Assembly (NCBI GenBank): GCA_001825665.1
Contig: MHXZ01000087.1
Location: forward strand, 62,001 to 126,000
DNA from: Planctomycetes bacterium GWF2_41_51
GTDB lineage: Bacteria > Planctomycetota > Phycisphaerae > Sedimentisphaerales > UBA12454
Length of the DNA: 64,000 nucleotides
Direction: 5' to 3'
The notes beneath the pieces are model-generated. The model was given only the letters and a program-made list of their open reading frames with translations. It was not told the origin of the DNA and searched no databases. The first letter of the stretch is position 1; every line of letters begins with the position of its first letter. This document shows, piece after piece, positions 1 to 9,860 of the stretch. Both the position numbers and the translations under genes were made by a program.

Positions 1-1
1 T

Positions 2-784
2 AAAAAGCCAAAAAGCCTGACTGAATGGCAGGATAGTCACCGCTGGCTGCTGACTGAAGCTGATCGTGTCATTGTTCCGTCCCAAGATACGGCACACCGA
101 CTGAAGCTTAATATTCCAACATTAAAACCTATAGTTGCAGCCCATATTGAGAAAAGTGTGCCACATCATCCGATTCATCTCGAGAAAATTGATGCTGATA
201 CCAACCTTCGAATTGCGGTACTTGGCCAAATATCTCCACCCAAAGGTTATGATGTTTTCTACAAGTGTGCCATGCTTGCCAGGAAAAACAAATACCCCCT
301 GTCATTTGATTTAATTGGGCATCCATTTATCAGTGCAGCATCGATTGTGCGAGCCGGGGTTCGAATCAGCGGTGCATATAACGACCGCGACCTTCAGAAG
401 ATAATCCGGGAATACCGGCCCCACATAATTTGGTATCCGGCTCTCTGGCCGGAAGTTTACTCCTACACGCTCTCGGCCGGATTTGATGCCTGTCTGCCGG
501 TTGCCGTCCCCAATCTTGGCGCTTTTCCAGAGAGGATTGCAGGCAGACGCTGGTCGTGGCTGTGCCAATGGAATCTCAACCCTGCTGATTGGGCGAAGTT
601 TTTTGTGCATATCCGCAAGGCGCATTTCTTGGCAGGAATTGAACCCGAATGCCCCATCGGGACACCGCCGAGTGTAGATAACTTTTACGAACATGAATAT
701 CTATCATGGCTTGTTGGCCCACCAAAAGAATCCGTCATTACGGGGGGAAAAACTGACGTTGTTCAGCAAAGGGTGTCGAAATGA
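2..784 (+). CDS. Glycosyltransferase family 4 (group 1), 5' end cut by window edge
   Basis: The frame is open from the first bases of the window to a TGA at 782-784, so only the C-terminal ~260 residues are visible. The visible start has 'LTEADRVIVPSQ' followed by 'IPTLKPIVAAHIE', typical of the linker before the C-terminal Rossmann domain of GT4 glycosyltransferases. 'LRIAVLGQISPPKGYDVF' then opens the nucleotide-sugar-binding half. The region around 'WPEVYSYTLSAGFDACLPV' corresponds to the acidic/EX7E-type donor site, and 'NLGAFPERIAGR' follows. The likely role is cytoplasmic sugar transfer during surface glycan assembly. The stop overlaps the next ATG by 4 bases (ATGA), which implies translational coupling. 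The donor and acceptor sugars cannot be read from the sequence. Confidence 0.85.
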   Translation, partial: KKPKSLTEWQDSHRWLLTEADRVIVPSQDTAHRLKLNIPTLKPIVAAHIEKSVPHHPIHLEKIDADTNLRIAVLGQISPPKGYDVFYKCAMLARKNKYPLSFDLIGHPFISAASIVRAGVRISGAYNDRDLQKIIREYRPHIIWYPALWPEVYSYTLSAGFDACLPVAVPNLGAFPERIAGRRWSWLCQWNLNPADWAKFFVHIRKAHFLAGIEPECPIGTPPSVDNFYEHEYLSWLVGPPKESVITGGKTDVVQQRVSK

Positions 785-2265
785 AAATAATGTTGATATC
801 TTGTCCGACATGGGCTACATGGGCACCGAGTTATGCGATGGGACTGTTAACCGCTGCGGTTAAACGGGCAGGACATCAAGTGGAGACTGTTGACCTCAAT
901 ATCGAAATCTACCATTCCGTACGAGAAGATGAACACAAATTATGGCTCGACCAATTTGGGGGCTATTGGGATGACACGGCAAAATCGCAGGAATTTTTTG
1001 ACCGGCACAGAAATCTGCTGGAGTCTATTGCCAAGCGGATTGCCAACGCGGGGATACCAGTAGTGGGGTTTAGCGTAAACTCCGCCTCAAGACTTATGTC
1101 GCAGCATATTAATCGCCTGATGAAAACATATAACCCGAATATCATTACGATATTCGGCGGACCGGATTGTTTTAGAGCTTACAACGGCCTTGCATTTATG
1201 GATGACCCGAATATCGATGCTGTTTGTACTTTGGAGGGAGATAATGTTCTGCCGGTGATGACTGATATGATAGAAACAGGTGGCTTTGGAAAAGAACCTG
1301 TAAAGGGATTTGTCATCAGGGACAGAAAAACAGGAAACCTTATGGATGGTGGAGACCCTGACCCTCTAATGGAACTGGACAAACTTCCATTTCCTGATTA
1401 TTCTTGGGTTAATTTTCCGAAATATACTATTCGTAATCGTTTAACCATGATGCTTTCACGCGGATGTATCAACAGGTGTTCGTTTTGCAGCGAAGGGGCG
1501 AACTTTAAGAAGTATCGTTCCAGAAGCGCTGTTAATATTATTTCCGAAATAAAACAACATTTGCGGATGTTAGGCAATCCGTCCGGAGTCTTTATTAACT
1601 TCAATGACTCTCTCATAAATGGCAATATGAAAGAGTTTGTCAGTTTATGCGAGCTTATTAAACAGGAAGGTCTAAGGTTTTCATGGGGTGGCATGGCACT
1701 ATTTCGTCCGGAAATGACACGGGAAGTTATAGCTAAAATGAAGCAGGCAGGATGTGTTGAATTAATGTGGGGGTTAGAGGCGGGCAATGACCATGTGCTT
1801 CAACTTATGAGAAAAAGGTTCGACATCAGTCTTGCAGAACGCATAATTAAAGAGTGTGCTCAAGAAGGCATTCGGCAATGTACTAATATAATAGTAGGAT
1901 TCCCGGGAGAGACGGATGTTGATTTTCAGGAAACCGCAGCATTTGTTACCAGGAATAACCGCTATTTTACAGCGATTGGACTGCCATACATGACATTGCT
2001 CAAAAACTCCTATGTCTATGAAAATGCGTCGTCATATAATATAAAAGACAGGGAAGATGCTCTGAAATGGGAGTTAATGGATGGTACCAACACGTATCCT
2101 ATAAGACAGGCACGCAGACAGCAGCTTATAAACATCGTGGAAAACAAGCTTTTCGATCAGGGCAAATACGAATCGACGCCGCACACGATGTCGGGGCGCG
2201 ATAAAAAGAACATATTTATTAAATCCGCGAAGTTTATATACCATCTAATCAGGGACAGAGTTTGA
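781..2265 (+). CDS. B12-binding-type radical SAM protein (copy 1)
   Basis: This 494-aa protein has an N-terminal B12-binding-like Rossmann domain (about 1-170), with 'AGHQVETVDLN' and 'IFGGPDC'. A radical SAM barrel follows, with the [4Fe-4S] motif C229-x3-C233-x2-C236 ('SRGCINRCSFCSEG') and a later 'GFPGET' strand (near 380). I do not see the DxHxxG cobalamin-ligand motif, so any cobalamin binding would be of the His-off type. Family members carry out methylations, ring rearrangements or other radical reactions on lipids, sugars and peptides. The substrate is not evident. It is coupled by overlap to the glycosyltransferase before it and is a clear paralogue of the next gene, which argues for a role in modifying the glycan or its lipid carrier. 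Confidence 0.85.
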   Translation: MKIMLISCPTWATWAPSYAMGLLTAAVKRAGHQVETVDLNIEIYHSVREDEHKLWLDQFGGYWDDTAKSQEFFDRHRNLLESIAKRIANAGIPVVGFSVNSASRLMSQHINRLMKTYNPNIITIFGGPDCFRAYNGLAFMDDPNIDAVCTLEGDNVLPVMTDMIETGGFGKEPVKGFVIRDRKTGNLMDGGDPDPLMELDKLPFPDYSWVNFPKYTIRNRLTMMLSRGCINRCSFCSEGANFKKYRSRSAVNIISEIKQHLRMLGNPSGVFINFNDSLINGNMKEFVSLCELIKQEGLRFSWGGMALFRPEMTREVIAKMKQAGCVELMWGLEAGNDHVLQLMRKRFDISLAERIIKECAQEGIRQCTNIIVGFPGETDVDFQETAAFVTRNNRYFTAIGLPYMTLLKNSYVYENASSYNIKDREDALKWELMDGTNTYPIRQARRQQLINIVENKLFDQGKYESTPHTMSGRDKKNIFIKSAKFIYHLIRDRV

Positions 2266-2354
2266 TAAATTCCGATTGTTTTATTATTTCGCAAGGTTGA
2301 TAAGTTTAATGGTGAAAAAAAGAATATGCAATATTGTTCGTACAAGAAGCCATA

Positions 2355-4184
2355 ATGGATAAGATGATGTTAATCGGTGCGCCTTGTTGGACACAGAAGT
2401 ATCCATTCTATGCATTGGGAATTATTGCCGGCATTGCTCGGGATAGCGGGGTTTCATGCATCATCTATGATATGAACATTGAGTTTTATAGTTATCTTAT
2501 CGAGGATGACAAAAAAAAGTGGGATGATAATATAGTTACACAGTGGGCGGGTGATGTTCTACCTGCTGCTCTTATAAAAGAACATAGAAATTGGATAAAC
2601 GAATATTTAAGTTCTACTATAGAAGACCCCAATATAAAACTTGTTTGCTTTTCAGTTAATACATATACGAGATACTTCTCCAACTATGCGGCTGCGTTCA
2701 TAAAATCTATTCAGCCGGAACTGCCAATAATGTTTGGAGGGGTTGATTGTTTTATTGGTGAACATAACAAAAAGTTTCTTACAGAAAAGAATTGTGATAT
2801 AATATGTCAGGGGGAAGGTGAAATCTGTTTTCGTGATTACCTTGAAGAATTCAGGAAAACCGGCGATTATCGAAACAACGTCAAAGGTTTTGCATATCTT
2901 AACAGAGATGGTTCTTTGACAGATAATGGCGAACCGGAACTTCCGAAGCTGCGAGACAGAGATGTTCCTCTGCCGGATTATTCACAATTTGATTTTTCAA
3001 AGTATACTGAAAAAGGTTCTGTTCCTCTTTTTTCAAGCAGGGGTTGTATAAATAGATGTAATTTCTGCAGCGAAAGTCCAAACTTTAAATATTTTCGTTT
3101 TAGGAAGGCGGAAAATATTTTCAATGAGTTAAAACACACCTATTCTTATGCGATAAAAGTACACACAGTACCAACTTTCCATTTTGCTGACTCATTAGTA
3201 AATGGCAACATAAAAGAACTTGAAAAATTTTGTGATATGATTATTGAAAGCGGTCTTGTGATAAAATGGGGCGGACAAGCGGCTATTCGGCCGCAGATGA
3301 CGAGCTCATTACTCGAGAAAATGGCACGTTCCGGGTTTTCATCTTTCTTCTGGGGTATGGAGTCTGCAAGCGCTAATGTGCTTAAACTAATGAATAAACC
3401 AAACGACATAGCACTTTTTGAAAGGATATTAAAAGATTGCAATAAGTTTGGTATTACTAACAATACGCCCACGATAGTTGGCTATCCAGGCGAAACGCCA
3501 CAAGATGTAGCTGTTACGTTGAATTTTATTCTTAAGAACAGAAAAAGAACTTGTTTTACGCTTCCTGGTTTGGCGCTTGCACGAAAGAAATCGCCTCTTT
3601 ATGATCGCTATTCTGAATTCGGGCTTAAAGAAGCCAGAGAATATGCCTGGGAGACTGTTGACGGTAAAAATACCATACAGGTAAGAGTATTCCGGAGATT
3701 TCTTTTCTTTCAGGCATGCTTCAATGAATCATTTAGCCTGGACAACCTTGTGGACTACGAAGAGATAGCTCCTCTTGATATGAATGCACAAGTTGTAGCC
3801 AAGGACTATATAAATATACTTTATGAATTAGCACGTATGACAGGTACAACCGGAATGTTCAAAATTTTTCTTAGGACTCTATCAAATATGCCTGATGGGA
3901 TAACAGAAATCACTATTAAGCCCTCTCTGGTGGGCAGCAATTACCAAAAGATTAAAAGGCAGGCAAAAATACTCTTGCAGCTGGTCAAGCGACGTGAAGA
4001 AGAATCAGAAAAAGTATCTAAAACAAGCATCCCTGTTGAATCGGATGATCTGGCGGATGATTTTAAAAAATATTTCAATCTTAATAAAAACACAAGGCAA
4101 GGCAGGTTGATAGTATATAAACTGACCTTGGATATTTTCAAGGCTGTTTATGAGAGCACATGTGACATAGGCAATGGTTCATAA
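2355..4184 (+). CDS. B12-binding-type radical SAM protein (copy 2, long)
   Basis: I chose the ATG at 2355 ('MDKMMLIGAPCW') because it matches the start of the upstream paralogue; a TTG 21 bases earlier is also in frame. The protein is 609 aa. The B12-binding-like domain has 'IMFGGVDCF', and the radical SAM cluster is C231-x3-C235-x2-C238 ('SRGCINRCNFCSES'). 'GYPGETPQDV' falls near residue 375. It is about 110 residues longer than its neighbour at the C-terminus, with a Lys/Glu-rich segment (about 530-570) that looks helical. No DxHxxG motif is seen. The shared 'SRGCINRC.FCSE..NFK' block and co-location suggest that duplication produced enzymes acting on related substrates. The substrate is unknown. 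Confidence 0.84.
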   Translation: MDKMMLIGAPCWTQKYPFYALGIIAGIARDSGVSCIIYDMNIEFYSYLIEDDKKKWDDNIVTQWAGDVLPAALIKEHRNWINEYLSSTIEDPNIKLVCFSVNTYTRYFSNYAAAFIKSIQPELPIMFGGVDCFIGEHNKKFLTEKNCDIICQGEGEICFRDYLEEFRKTGDYRNNVKGFAYLNRDGSLTDNGEPELPKLRDRDVPLPDYSQFDFSKYTEKGSVPLFSSRGCINRCNFCSESPNFKYFRFRKAENIFNELKHTYSYAIKVHTVPTFHFADSLVNGNIKELEKFCDMIIESGLVIKWGGQAAIRPQMTSSLLEKMARSGFSSFFWGMESASANVLKLMNKPNDIALFERILKDCNKFGITNNTPTIVGYPGETPQDVAVTLNFILKNRKRTCFTLPGLALARKKSPLYDRYSEFGLKEAREYAWETVDGKNTIQVRVFRRFLFFQACFNESFSLDNLVDYEEIAPLDMNAQVVAKDYINILYELARMTGTTGMFKIFLRTLSNMPDGITEITIKPSLVGSNYQKIKRQAKILLQLVKRREEESEKVSKTSIPVESDDLADDFKKYFNLNKNTRQGRLIVYKLTLDIFKAVYESTCDIGNGS

Positions 4185-4202
4185 GAACACGAAAAGGTAC
4201 AC

Positions 4203-5131
4203 ATGTCTTTACGAAGCATTATAGAATTTGTAGCTAAGCGTTCTCTCACCAGAAGTTGTGTACAGCAGATGAAGACTACTATGACTGCCATCGCTGAAAA
4301 GTGGAGTTCTGAAGAGCACTCACATAAGAATACTATAGCACGCGGGTGGTGCAGTTCACCAATTGTTACAGATTCTGATAACGGTGACCCTCTGTTACCA
4401 ATTATAAACTATCTTGTCCCTGAATGCAGAAATGGTAAGATGTTGGTTCTTGGTTGTGGCCAGGCATATTATGAACATTGGTTAGTCGTGTCAGGAACAG
4501 CTCAATTTGCTCATGGAATTGATATTGCTCCTGGTGCCATAGAGAAAGCTCGAGCGGAAGTTGTGTCACAGGGCCTAGTCGGCCGAGTGACTCACGAGGT
4601 TATGGATATAAATAATCTCCGTCTTGATAAAAATAGCTACGATGGCCTCCTTATTGTACAAGCTATGCATCACTTCGTGAGTCTGGAACATATTTGTGCT
4701 GAAATTACAAAAGGTCTCAAATATGATGCTGCAATAGTAATTGATGACTTTGTTGGACCGACACGTTTTCAATACAATGATGACAGATTGGCATTAATGA
4801 ACCGTTTGCTTTCTTGTCTTCCACCACACATGCAAAAACCTTCAATAGAACGTATCCCAATTGAAGCTTTTCTTAAGGATGACCCCTCCGAAGGCGTACG
4901 CTGTGGGGAAATACCTGCCATAATTCGAAAATATTTTCTGGTTGAAAAAGAGTTCCTTATGGTGGGAGCATTATTTATCAATTACTTCAGGACATTGTCC
5001 AAAAAATCAGACATGATGATCCTTGTGATCGTGCCATAGTAAGTTTGCTTGTAGCTTTTGAAGAATATCTTATCAAAAATCGCGTAATGGATTCTGATTT
5101 TGTAACGTTTTTTGCCAGAAATAAAAAATAA
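4203..5131 (+). CDS. SAM-dependent methyltransferase, interrupted by a frameshift near 4975-4985
   Basis: The first frame (4203-5039) encodes a class I methyltransferase with 'MLVLGCGQAYYE' (motif I) and 'GIDIAPGAIEKA', then 'YDGLLIVQAMHHFV' (motif IV region). In this frame the end turns into a non-family tail ('SKKSDMMILVIVP'). From about 4982 a second frame continues the expected C-terminus ('LQDIVQKIRHDD', 'LLVAFEEYLIKNRV', 'DFVTFFARNKK') to a TAA at 5129-5131. An indel of one or two bases in the stretch coding around 'GALFINYF' therefore seems to split one gene. It could be a true mutation or a sequencing/assembly error. In context this is a sugar or lipid methyltransferase of the glycan locus. 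Confidence 0.75.
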
Positions 5132-5168
5132 TAATATTTTAGGCAGAATTAAACGAAAGAACATTTTT

Positions 5169-6698
5169 ATGATATTAATTAATCCATGTCCTAAAAATTC
5201 ATTGGGGATTGTTCAAATATTTTTACCTGTTTGGGTGCCTGTAGGTATCGGCTGTCTGCTTGCGGTCACTGAACGGGATGGTATCGAGGCTCATTTTATT
5301 GATGAACAAATAGAAGAGGATACATTAAAAGCGGTTGCGAATTATGTGAAAAAAATGCAGAAACCATATATTTTTGGTTTCAGTGTTCTTACACAGGCTG
5401 TGAAAAGGTCTGTGGAGTTATCAGCCAAACTTAAAGAATTATATCCTGATTCTATAATAATATTCGGCGGGATTCATCCTACGGCCGCACCGGAGGATAT
5501 TCTGTGTCATAACCATATAGATGTAGTTTTTAGAGGCGAGGCAGATAAATTTATAACCGATTTCTACAGACGCGTAAAAGAGGGAAAAGATTTTAGGGAT
5601 ATGAATAGTATTTCTTACAAAAAAGCGGTGGAGATAATCCATAATAAAAGGGATCCAATTGTAACAGACATCAACACGCTTCCGCCTTTTCCATATCACA
5701 AGTTTACCTCAAAGCGATATGATATGGCGTTTGTAGTCAGTTCCAGAGGATGTCCGTATCAGTGCATATTCTGCAGTAACAGGGTAACAACTGACAAAAA
5801 ATACCGCTTTAGAAGTGCACAAAATGTGGTTCAGGAATTGGAACTTCTGCATAATAAATATAATCTTAAGTATGTTATATTTCTTGATGATAACTTTTGC
5901 GTAAACAAAGACAGAGTCTATAGTCTCATAGAAGCTATAAAGCAAAAGGATCTCCATAAAAAGATGGCATTTAGTTTTCAATCAAGGGGCGACAATGTCG
6001 ATTCCAAGCTCTTGAAGGACTTATTCGATGCGGGCTTTAAAAGCATATTCTTTGGCCTCGAAACTTCTTCCGAGAGGATCATGAAAATCATCAAAAAAGG
6101 CGAGACTCTGGCGCAGTGTGTAGATGCTGTGAAAATGGCTAAACAGATAGGATATTATATCAGTGCGACTTTTATATATGGTTTACCTTTAGAAACTCAC
6201 AGAGATAGATTAAATTGTGTACGGCTGACCAGAGATCTCGATTTGGATATGGTCAGGTATAATAACGCAACACCATATCCTGGTACGGAACTTTATGAGA
6301 TCGCCAAGAGTCAGCACCGACTGAATGTTCAGGGGATGTATGAAAATTTCTGTTCCGCATCGACATTTATTGAAAATCCTTTTAAGAAAATACCATTTTC
6401 CTATGTGCCGGAAGGAAACACAGAAGAGCAAATACGAATGGATATTCTGTTTAGCTATTTTAGTTTATTCCTGAACATCAAAAAATTAAAACGTGTTTTT
6501 GTCAAGCCTGACCAAGGCGCCGGTTTCTTCTATGCAGGGGATAGTATAACTGCTTTTTTACTGAAAAGGCTCCCTGCGCTTGCATTTCTTGGTTTTATGC
6601 TCATGGTAAAGTTTTTTAGTCTTTTTTACTATATGGTGATCAAAAAACAGACTCGTACTTCTTTCAGTGAGTTCTGCAAAGTTTTTGGCAGGGTATGA
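5169..6698 (+). CDS. B12-binding-type radical SAM protein (copy 3)
   Basis: The start is set at the ATG at 5169 ('MILINPCPKNSLG'); a TTG 57 bases upstream overlaps the preceding gene and adds an unlikely extension. This gives 509 aa. The B12-binding-like domain has 'GVPVGIGCLLAV' type turns and 'IIIFGGIHPTAAPEDIL', the classic family signature. The [4Fe-4S] site is C195-x3-C199-x2-C202 ('SRGCPYQCIFCSNR'). The C-terminal ~60 residues hold a hydrophobic stretch ('LPALAFLGFMLMVKFF') that may sit in the membrane. It is more distant from copies 1 and 2 and closer to BchE/HpnJ-like proteins in general style. The reaction is unknown; neighbours point to glycan or lipid modification. Confidence 0.84.
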   Translation: MILINPCPKNSLGIVQIFLPVWVPVGIGCLLAVTERDGIEAHFIDEQIEEDTLKAVANYVKKMQKPYIFGFSVLTQAVKRSVELSAKLKELYPDSIIIFGGIHPTAAPEDILCHNHIDVVFRGEADKFITDFYRRVKEGKDFRDMNSISYKKAVEIIHNKRDPIVTDINTLPPFPYHKFTSKRYDMAFVVSSRGCPYQCIFCSNRVTTDKKYRFRSAQNVVQELELLHNKYNLKYVIFLDDNFCVNKDRVYSLIEAIKQKDLHKKMAFSFQSRGDNVDSKLLKDLFDAGFKSIFFGLETSSERIMKIIKKGETLAQCVDAVKMAKQIGYYISATFIYGLPLETHRDRLNCVRLTRDLDLDMVRYNNATPYPGTELYEIAKSQHRLNVQGMYENFCSASTFIENPFKKIPFSYVPEGNTEEQIRMDILFSYFSLFLNIKKLKRVFVKPDQGAGFFYAGDSITAFLLKRLPALAFLGFMLMVKFFSLFYYMVIKKQTRTSFSEFCKVFGRV

Positions 6699-6755
6699 CG
6701 CAGAAATACGGTATTGTGGAAAAATTTACAGTGTCCATGTGACAGAGTTCTATTT

Positions 6756-9071
6756 ATGCAATTGATGTCGTTTCAAAAATTTGATGGTATTACAAAAAAC
6801 ATATTTTTCGTAATGATTTTGTGTATTGGAATGTTTGCCTTGGAATACTTCCTTTTGGCAACGGGATATTTTCTTGTAAAATTTCTGTTCGCGATGTTTT
6901 TCGCAATTTTTTGCGTTTCCTTTTCAAAATATGTACTGTTTAATCCGCGACAAATATCGGGAGAATCTCTAATAGGCATTGCCGGCCAAAAATATCACGG
7001 TTTCATTATCACGCTGGCAATTATATTTGTATATGGCCCTCTTTTGACGGAAGGGTATTACTGGTATGACGATTTATGGTTTTATGACGGCGTCAAGAGC
7101 AATTACGGCATTACAATAAGCCTTAGTATGATGAGGCCATTTCATGGTCTTCTTGGCGCAATGTTTTGGTTTGTATCGCCTTCAAACGCATACTGCATTA
7201 AATGGTTCTCGATAGCCTGTTTACTTGGCTACGCATTAATGATGTACACTTGGCTTGCCCGAAAGAGCGGTCAACGGTTTTTTTGCTTAATAATAACATT
7301 GGCGCTGTCATTGTTCAGTCCGTTGTCTGATCATCTTGGGTATTCAGCAACAATAACAATTTTGCCTTCGATGTTAGCGGCCGGGCTTTCAGTAATCATA
7401 TTTGATGATTTATTCGGGAAGACATACAAAAAACGGTGGTTCGATGCGATATTGCCACTCATTGCGAGCGGCTGTTTCATTGTATTTGCGTTTATGATGC
7501 ACCAGATTGCGGTGCCGATTGTTTTCTTATTTCTGATAATCCACATTTATTTTAATCGGGAACAAGTATCGTCGTTCTTCTTTTGCGTTTCGTATCTGTT
7601 CTTCTTCGGATTATGTACAATTGTGTATTTAATAATTTGTAAATTATTAATTGCTTATTATGGTGTCGCCTTTTGGGAACGAACGGGTTTTGTAGGCGTA
7701 TCCGATGTTATCCCAAAGATACGGTGGTTTTTGCACATAGTGCTGCCGGCTGCTTTTGGCAGAACAGGCTTGTCTTTTTTGGGGCGTTTGGCAACTCCTG
7801 TAAAATGTTATTGGCATTTTGTACAGTATGATTCCGATTTATTGCGTGATATTGTATCTTTCGTGTTCATCGGCAGTATAATTATTGTGTGTTTATTGTT
7901 CCAGCATTGCCGAAAAAAACTCATAGAATCCTTGCTGATGATGTTGTTTATACCAATGTCATTTTTTGTATTTCTGATGTTTAAAGAAAATGGATATCTT
8001 ACTTATTATGCGATACCGTTGCTATCAGTTATTTTGTTCTTTTTTATTGCTGCTGTTAAAGAAACAATACTTCTGCTCAATAAGATCAAAATATATAAAA
8101 TTTACATGAATCCAGACAGGATGGCAACGGGGATTTTAGTTTTTTTGATTTGCGTATTGGCATTTCAGAATAACGTCTATATTCGGCAATTTTGGGTCGA
8201 AACGAATAAAGAAGGATACAATTGTTTAAAAAATACTCTTTCCCTTCAAACAGGAGCTAAAAGAAAGATACATATTTTTGGGGTATTGACTCCCGGACAG
8301 GGAAATATATATTCAGTATTTGCTGCCAAGCTGGCACTTAAAGAACTTGGATTCAATCCGGATGATTTTTCCATAACTACTTCTGATGATGAACAGAAAA
8401 TAAACGTCATACAGGCCGATACTCTTGAAACTATAAAGAAATATATCACGCCTGAAGACCTGCAATTCATGTTGGCGAACTATCTTTATGATTCAGTTTA
8501 TTTGCGGTATGTATGCAACACTAATGATTTTACACGATTGAAAAGAATATTGACCCAGGCAAAATTGTTGCCTGAAGATTATAATGAGACTGTCATTGTT
8601 GATCTTCGATGGATAACACCGGCTTGGTCTGATCGCAGCGCGGATGAAGTTAAACAGGCAACTACCTTAGAAGAGATAGTAGATGCAAATAAAATAATTT
8701 CTTGCCACAATAATATTGTTGGAAATATAGAGACTATGGATTATTCTTCTAATATGGCAGTTTTACATATTTCCGGATGGGCTGCTATGAAGAAGGTAAG
8801 TTCTAAAGATAGTCAGATATCGATTATTTTACGCGGTCCGGAAAAGATACTTCAGTTAACCGGCGGCAATCTTGATAGTCCTGATGTTGTAACATATACT
8901 AAGAAGCACAGATACGGGAAATGTCGTTTTGATTATTCGATACATCTGTCTCCGTCGGAAGTACAGCCTGGAGTATATGAAGTATGGATTTATATTGTTA
9001 ATAAGAAATCGAATTCAAAGGCTGCCCTGCAATGGGCGCATCCCTTGGAGATAAAACTTTCCGGCAAGTAA
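6756..9071 (+). CDS. Large polytopic membrane protein, glycosyltransferase-like
   Basis: From the ATG at 6756 the product is about 771 aa; an in-frame TTG at 6714 is less likely. Residues ~15-470 contain roughly ten or more hydrophobic helices. In the first external loop is 'GYYWYDDLWFYDGV', an acidic loop reminiscent of the catalytic Asp loop of GT-C fold (GT39/GtrII-like) transferases. The C-terminal ~300 residues are soluble, probably on the outer face, and end in a beta-rich domain ('YEVWIYIVNK'). This is consistent with a polyprenyl-phosphate-sugar-dependent transferase, but I do not recognise a named family. Its place between the radical SAM genes and the CDP-sugar genes supports a role in glycan assembly. 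Confidence 0.55.
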   Translation: MQLMSFQKFDGITKNIFFVMILCIGMFALEYFLLATGYFLVKFLFAMFFAIFCVSFSKYVLFNPRQISGESLIGIAGQKYHGFIITLAIIFVYGPLLTEGYYWYDDLWFYDGVKSNYGITISLSMMRPFHGLLGAMFWFVSPSNAYCIKWFSIACLLGYALMMYTWLARKSGQRFFCLIITLALSLFSPLSDHLGYSATITILPSMLAAGLSVIIFDDLFGKTYKKRWFDAILPLIASGCFIVFAFMMHQIAVPIVFLFLIIHIYFNREQVSSFFFCVSYLFFFGLCTIVYLIICKLLIAYYGVAFWERTGFVGVSDVIPKIRWFLHIVLPAAFGRTGLSFLGRLATPVKCYWHFVQYDSDLLRDIVSFVFIGSIIIVCLLFQHCRKKLIESLLMMLFIPMSFFVFLMFKENGYLTYYAIPLLSVILFFFIAAVKETILLLNKIKIYKIYMNPDRMATGILVFLICVLAFQNNVYIRQFWVETNKEGYNCLKNTLSLQTGAKRKIHIFGVLTPGQGNIYSVFAAKLALKELGFNPDDFSITTSDDEQKINVIQADTLETIKKYITPEDLQFMLANYLYDSVYLRYVCNTNDFTRLKRILTQAKLLPEDYNETVIVDLRWITPAWSDRSADEVKQATTLEEIVDANKIISCHNNIVGNIETMDYSSNMAVLHISGWAAMKKVSSKDSQISIILRGPEKILQLTGGNLDSPDVVTYTKKHRYGKCRFDYSIHLSPSEVQPGVYEVWIYIVNKKSNSKAALQWAHPLEIKLSGK

Positions 9072-9095
9072 CAGGCGGCAAATGGAGAATAGAAA

Positions 9096-9860
9096 ATGAA
9101 AGCAGTGATTCTTGCAGGCGGATTTGGTACTCGGATTAGTGAGGAAACAGAATTTCGCCCCAAGCCTATGATCGAGATAGGCAACAAGCCTGTCCTATGG
9201 CATATTATGAAGATTTATTCTCACTATGGTGTTAATGAGTTTATTATATGCTGTGGATATAAAGGTTATATGGTGAAAGAGTACTTCGCTAATTATTTCC
9301 TGCATACATCAGATATTACTTTTGATATGCAGTCCAATGATATGCAGGTGCACCAAAAATATGCTGAACCATGGAAAGTTACTCTGATTGATACTGGTAT
9401 TGATACGAATACTGGCGGCAGATTAAAACGTGTTGCCAAATATGTCGGCAATGAAACTTTTTGTTTTACATACGGAGATGGGGTGGCAGATATTGATATA
9501 GCCAAGCTTATCGACTTCCACAGACAGCAAAAAACTATCGCGACCTTAACAGGCATTCAAACGCTTGGGAGATTTGGGACATTGGATATAAAAAATAATA
9601 AAGTTGTAAAATTCAAAGAAAAACCGGAAGGTGTATGGGTTAACAGTGGTTTTTTTGTTCTTGAACCGCCGGTATTTGACCTTATTAAGGACGACCAGAC
9701 AATATGGGAAAAAGAGCCGTTGGAGTATCTTTCTAAAGCAAAACAACTATCTGTGTATATGCACAACGGTTTTTGGGCATGTATGGATACGCTAAGAGAT
9801 AAATATCATCTTGAATCGCTTTGGCAGAATAGGAAAGCTCCCTGGAAAACATGGCAATAA
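9096..9860 (+). CDS. rfbF: Glucose-1-phosphate cytidylyltransferase
   Basis: This 254-aa protein has the full-length family architecture. It starts with the nucleotidyltransferase signature 'MKAVILAGGFGTRISEET' and 'RPKPMIEIGNKPVLWHIM'. Other conserved blocks are 'FCFTYGDGVADIDI' (metal/nucleotide-binding Asp) and 'FKEKPEGVWVNSGFFV'. It converts glucose-1-phosphate and CTP to CDP-glucose, the first step of CDP-3,6-dideoxyhexose synthesis. It overlaps the next gene, rfbG, by 10 bases, so the two are very likely co-translated. The identification rests on near-complete match to the known family consensus and on the order F-G-H. Confidence 0.95.
   Translation: MKAVILAGGFGTRISEETEFRPKPMIEIGNKPVLWHIMKIYSHYGVNEFIICCGYKGYMVKEYFANYFLHTSDITFDMQSNDMQVHQKYAEPWKVTLIDTGIDTNTGGRLKRVAKYVGNETFCFTYGDGVADIDIAKLIDFHRQQKTIATLTGIQTLGRFGTLDIKNNKVVKFKEKPEGVWVNSGFFVLEPPVFDLIKDDQTIWEKEPLEYLSKAKQLSVYMHNGFWACMDTLRDKYHLESLWQNRKAPWKTWQ

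Noticed and set aside
4975-5000. Programmed -1/+1 frameshift in the methyltransferase
   Set aside because: No slippery heptamer or downstream hairpin is obvious; a mutation or sequence error is simpler.
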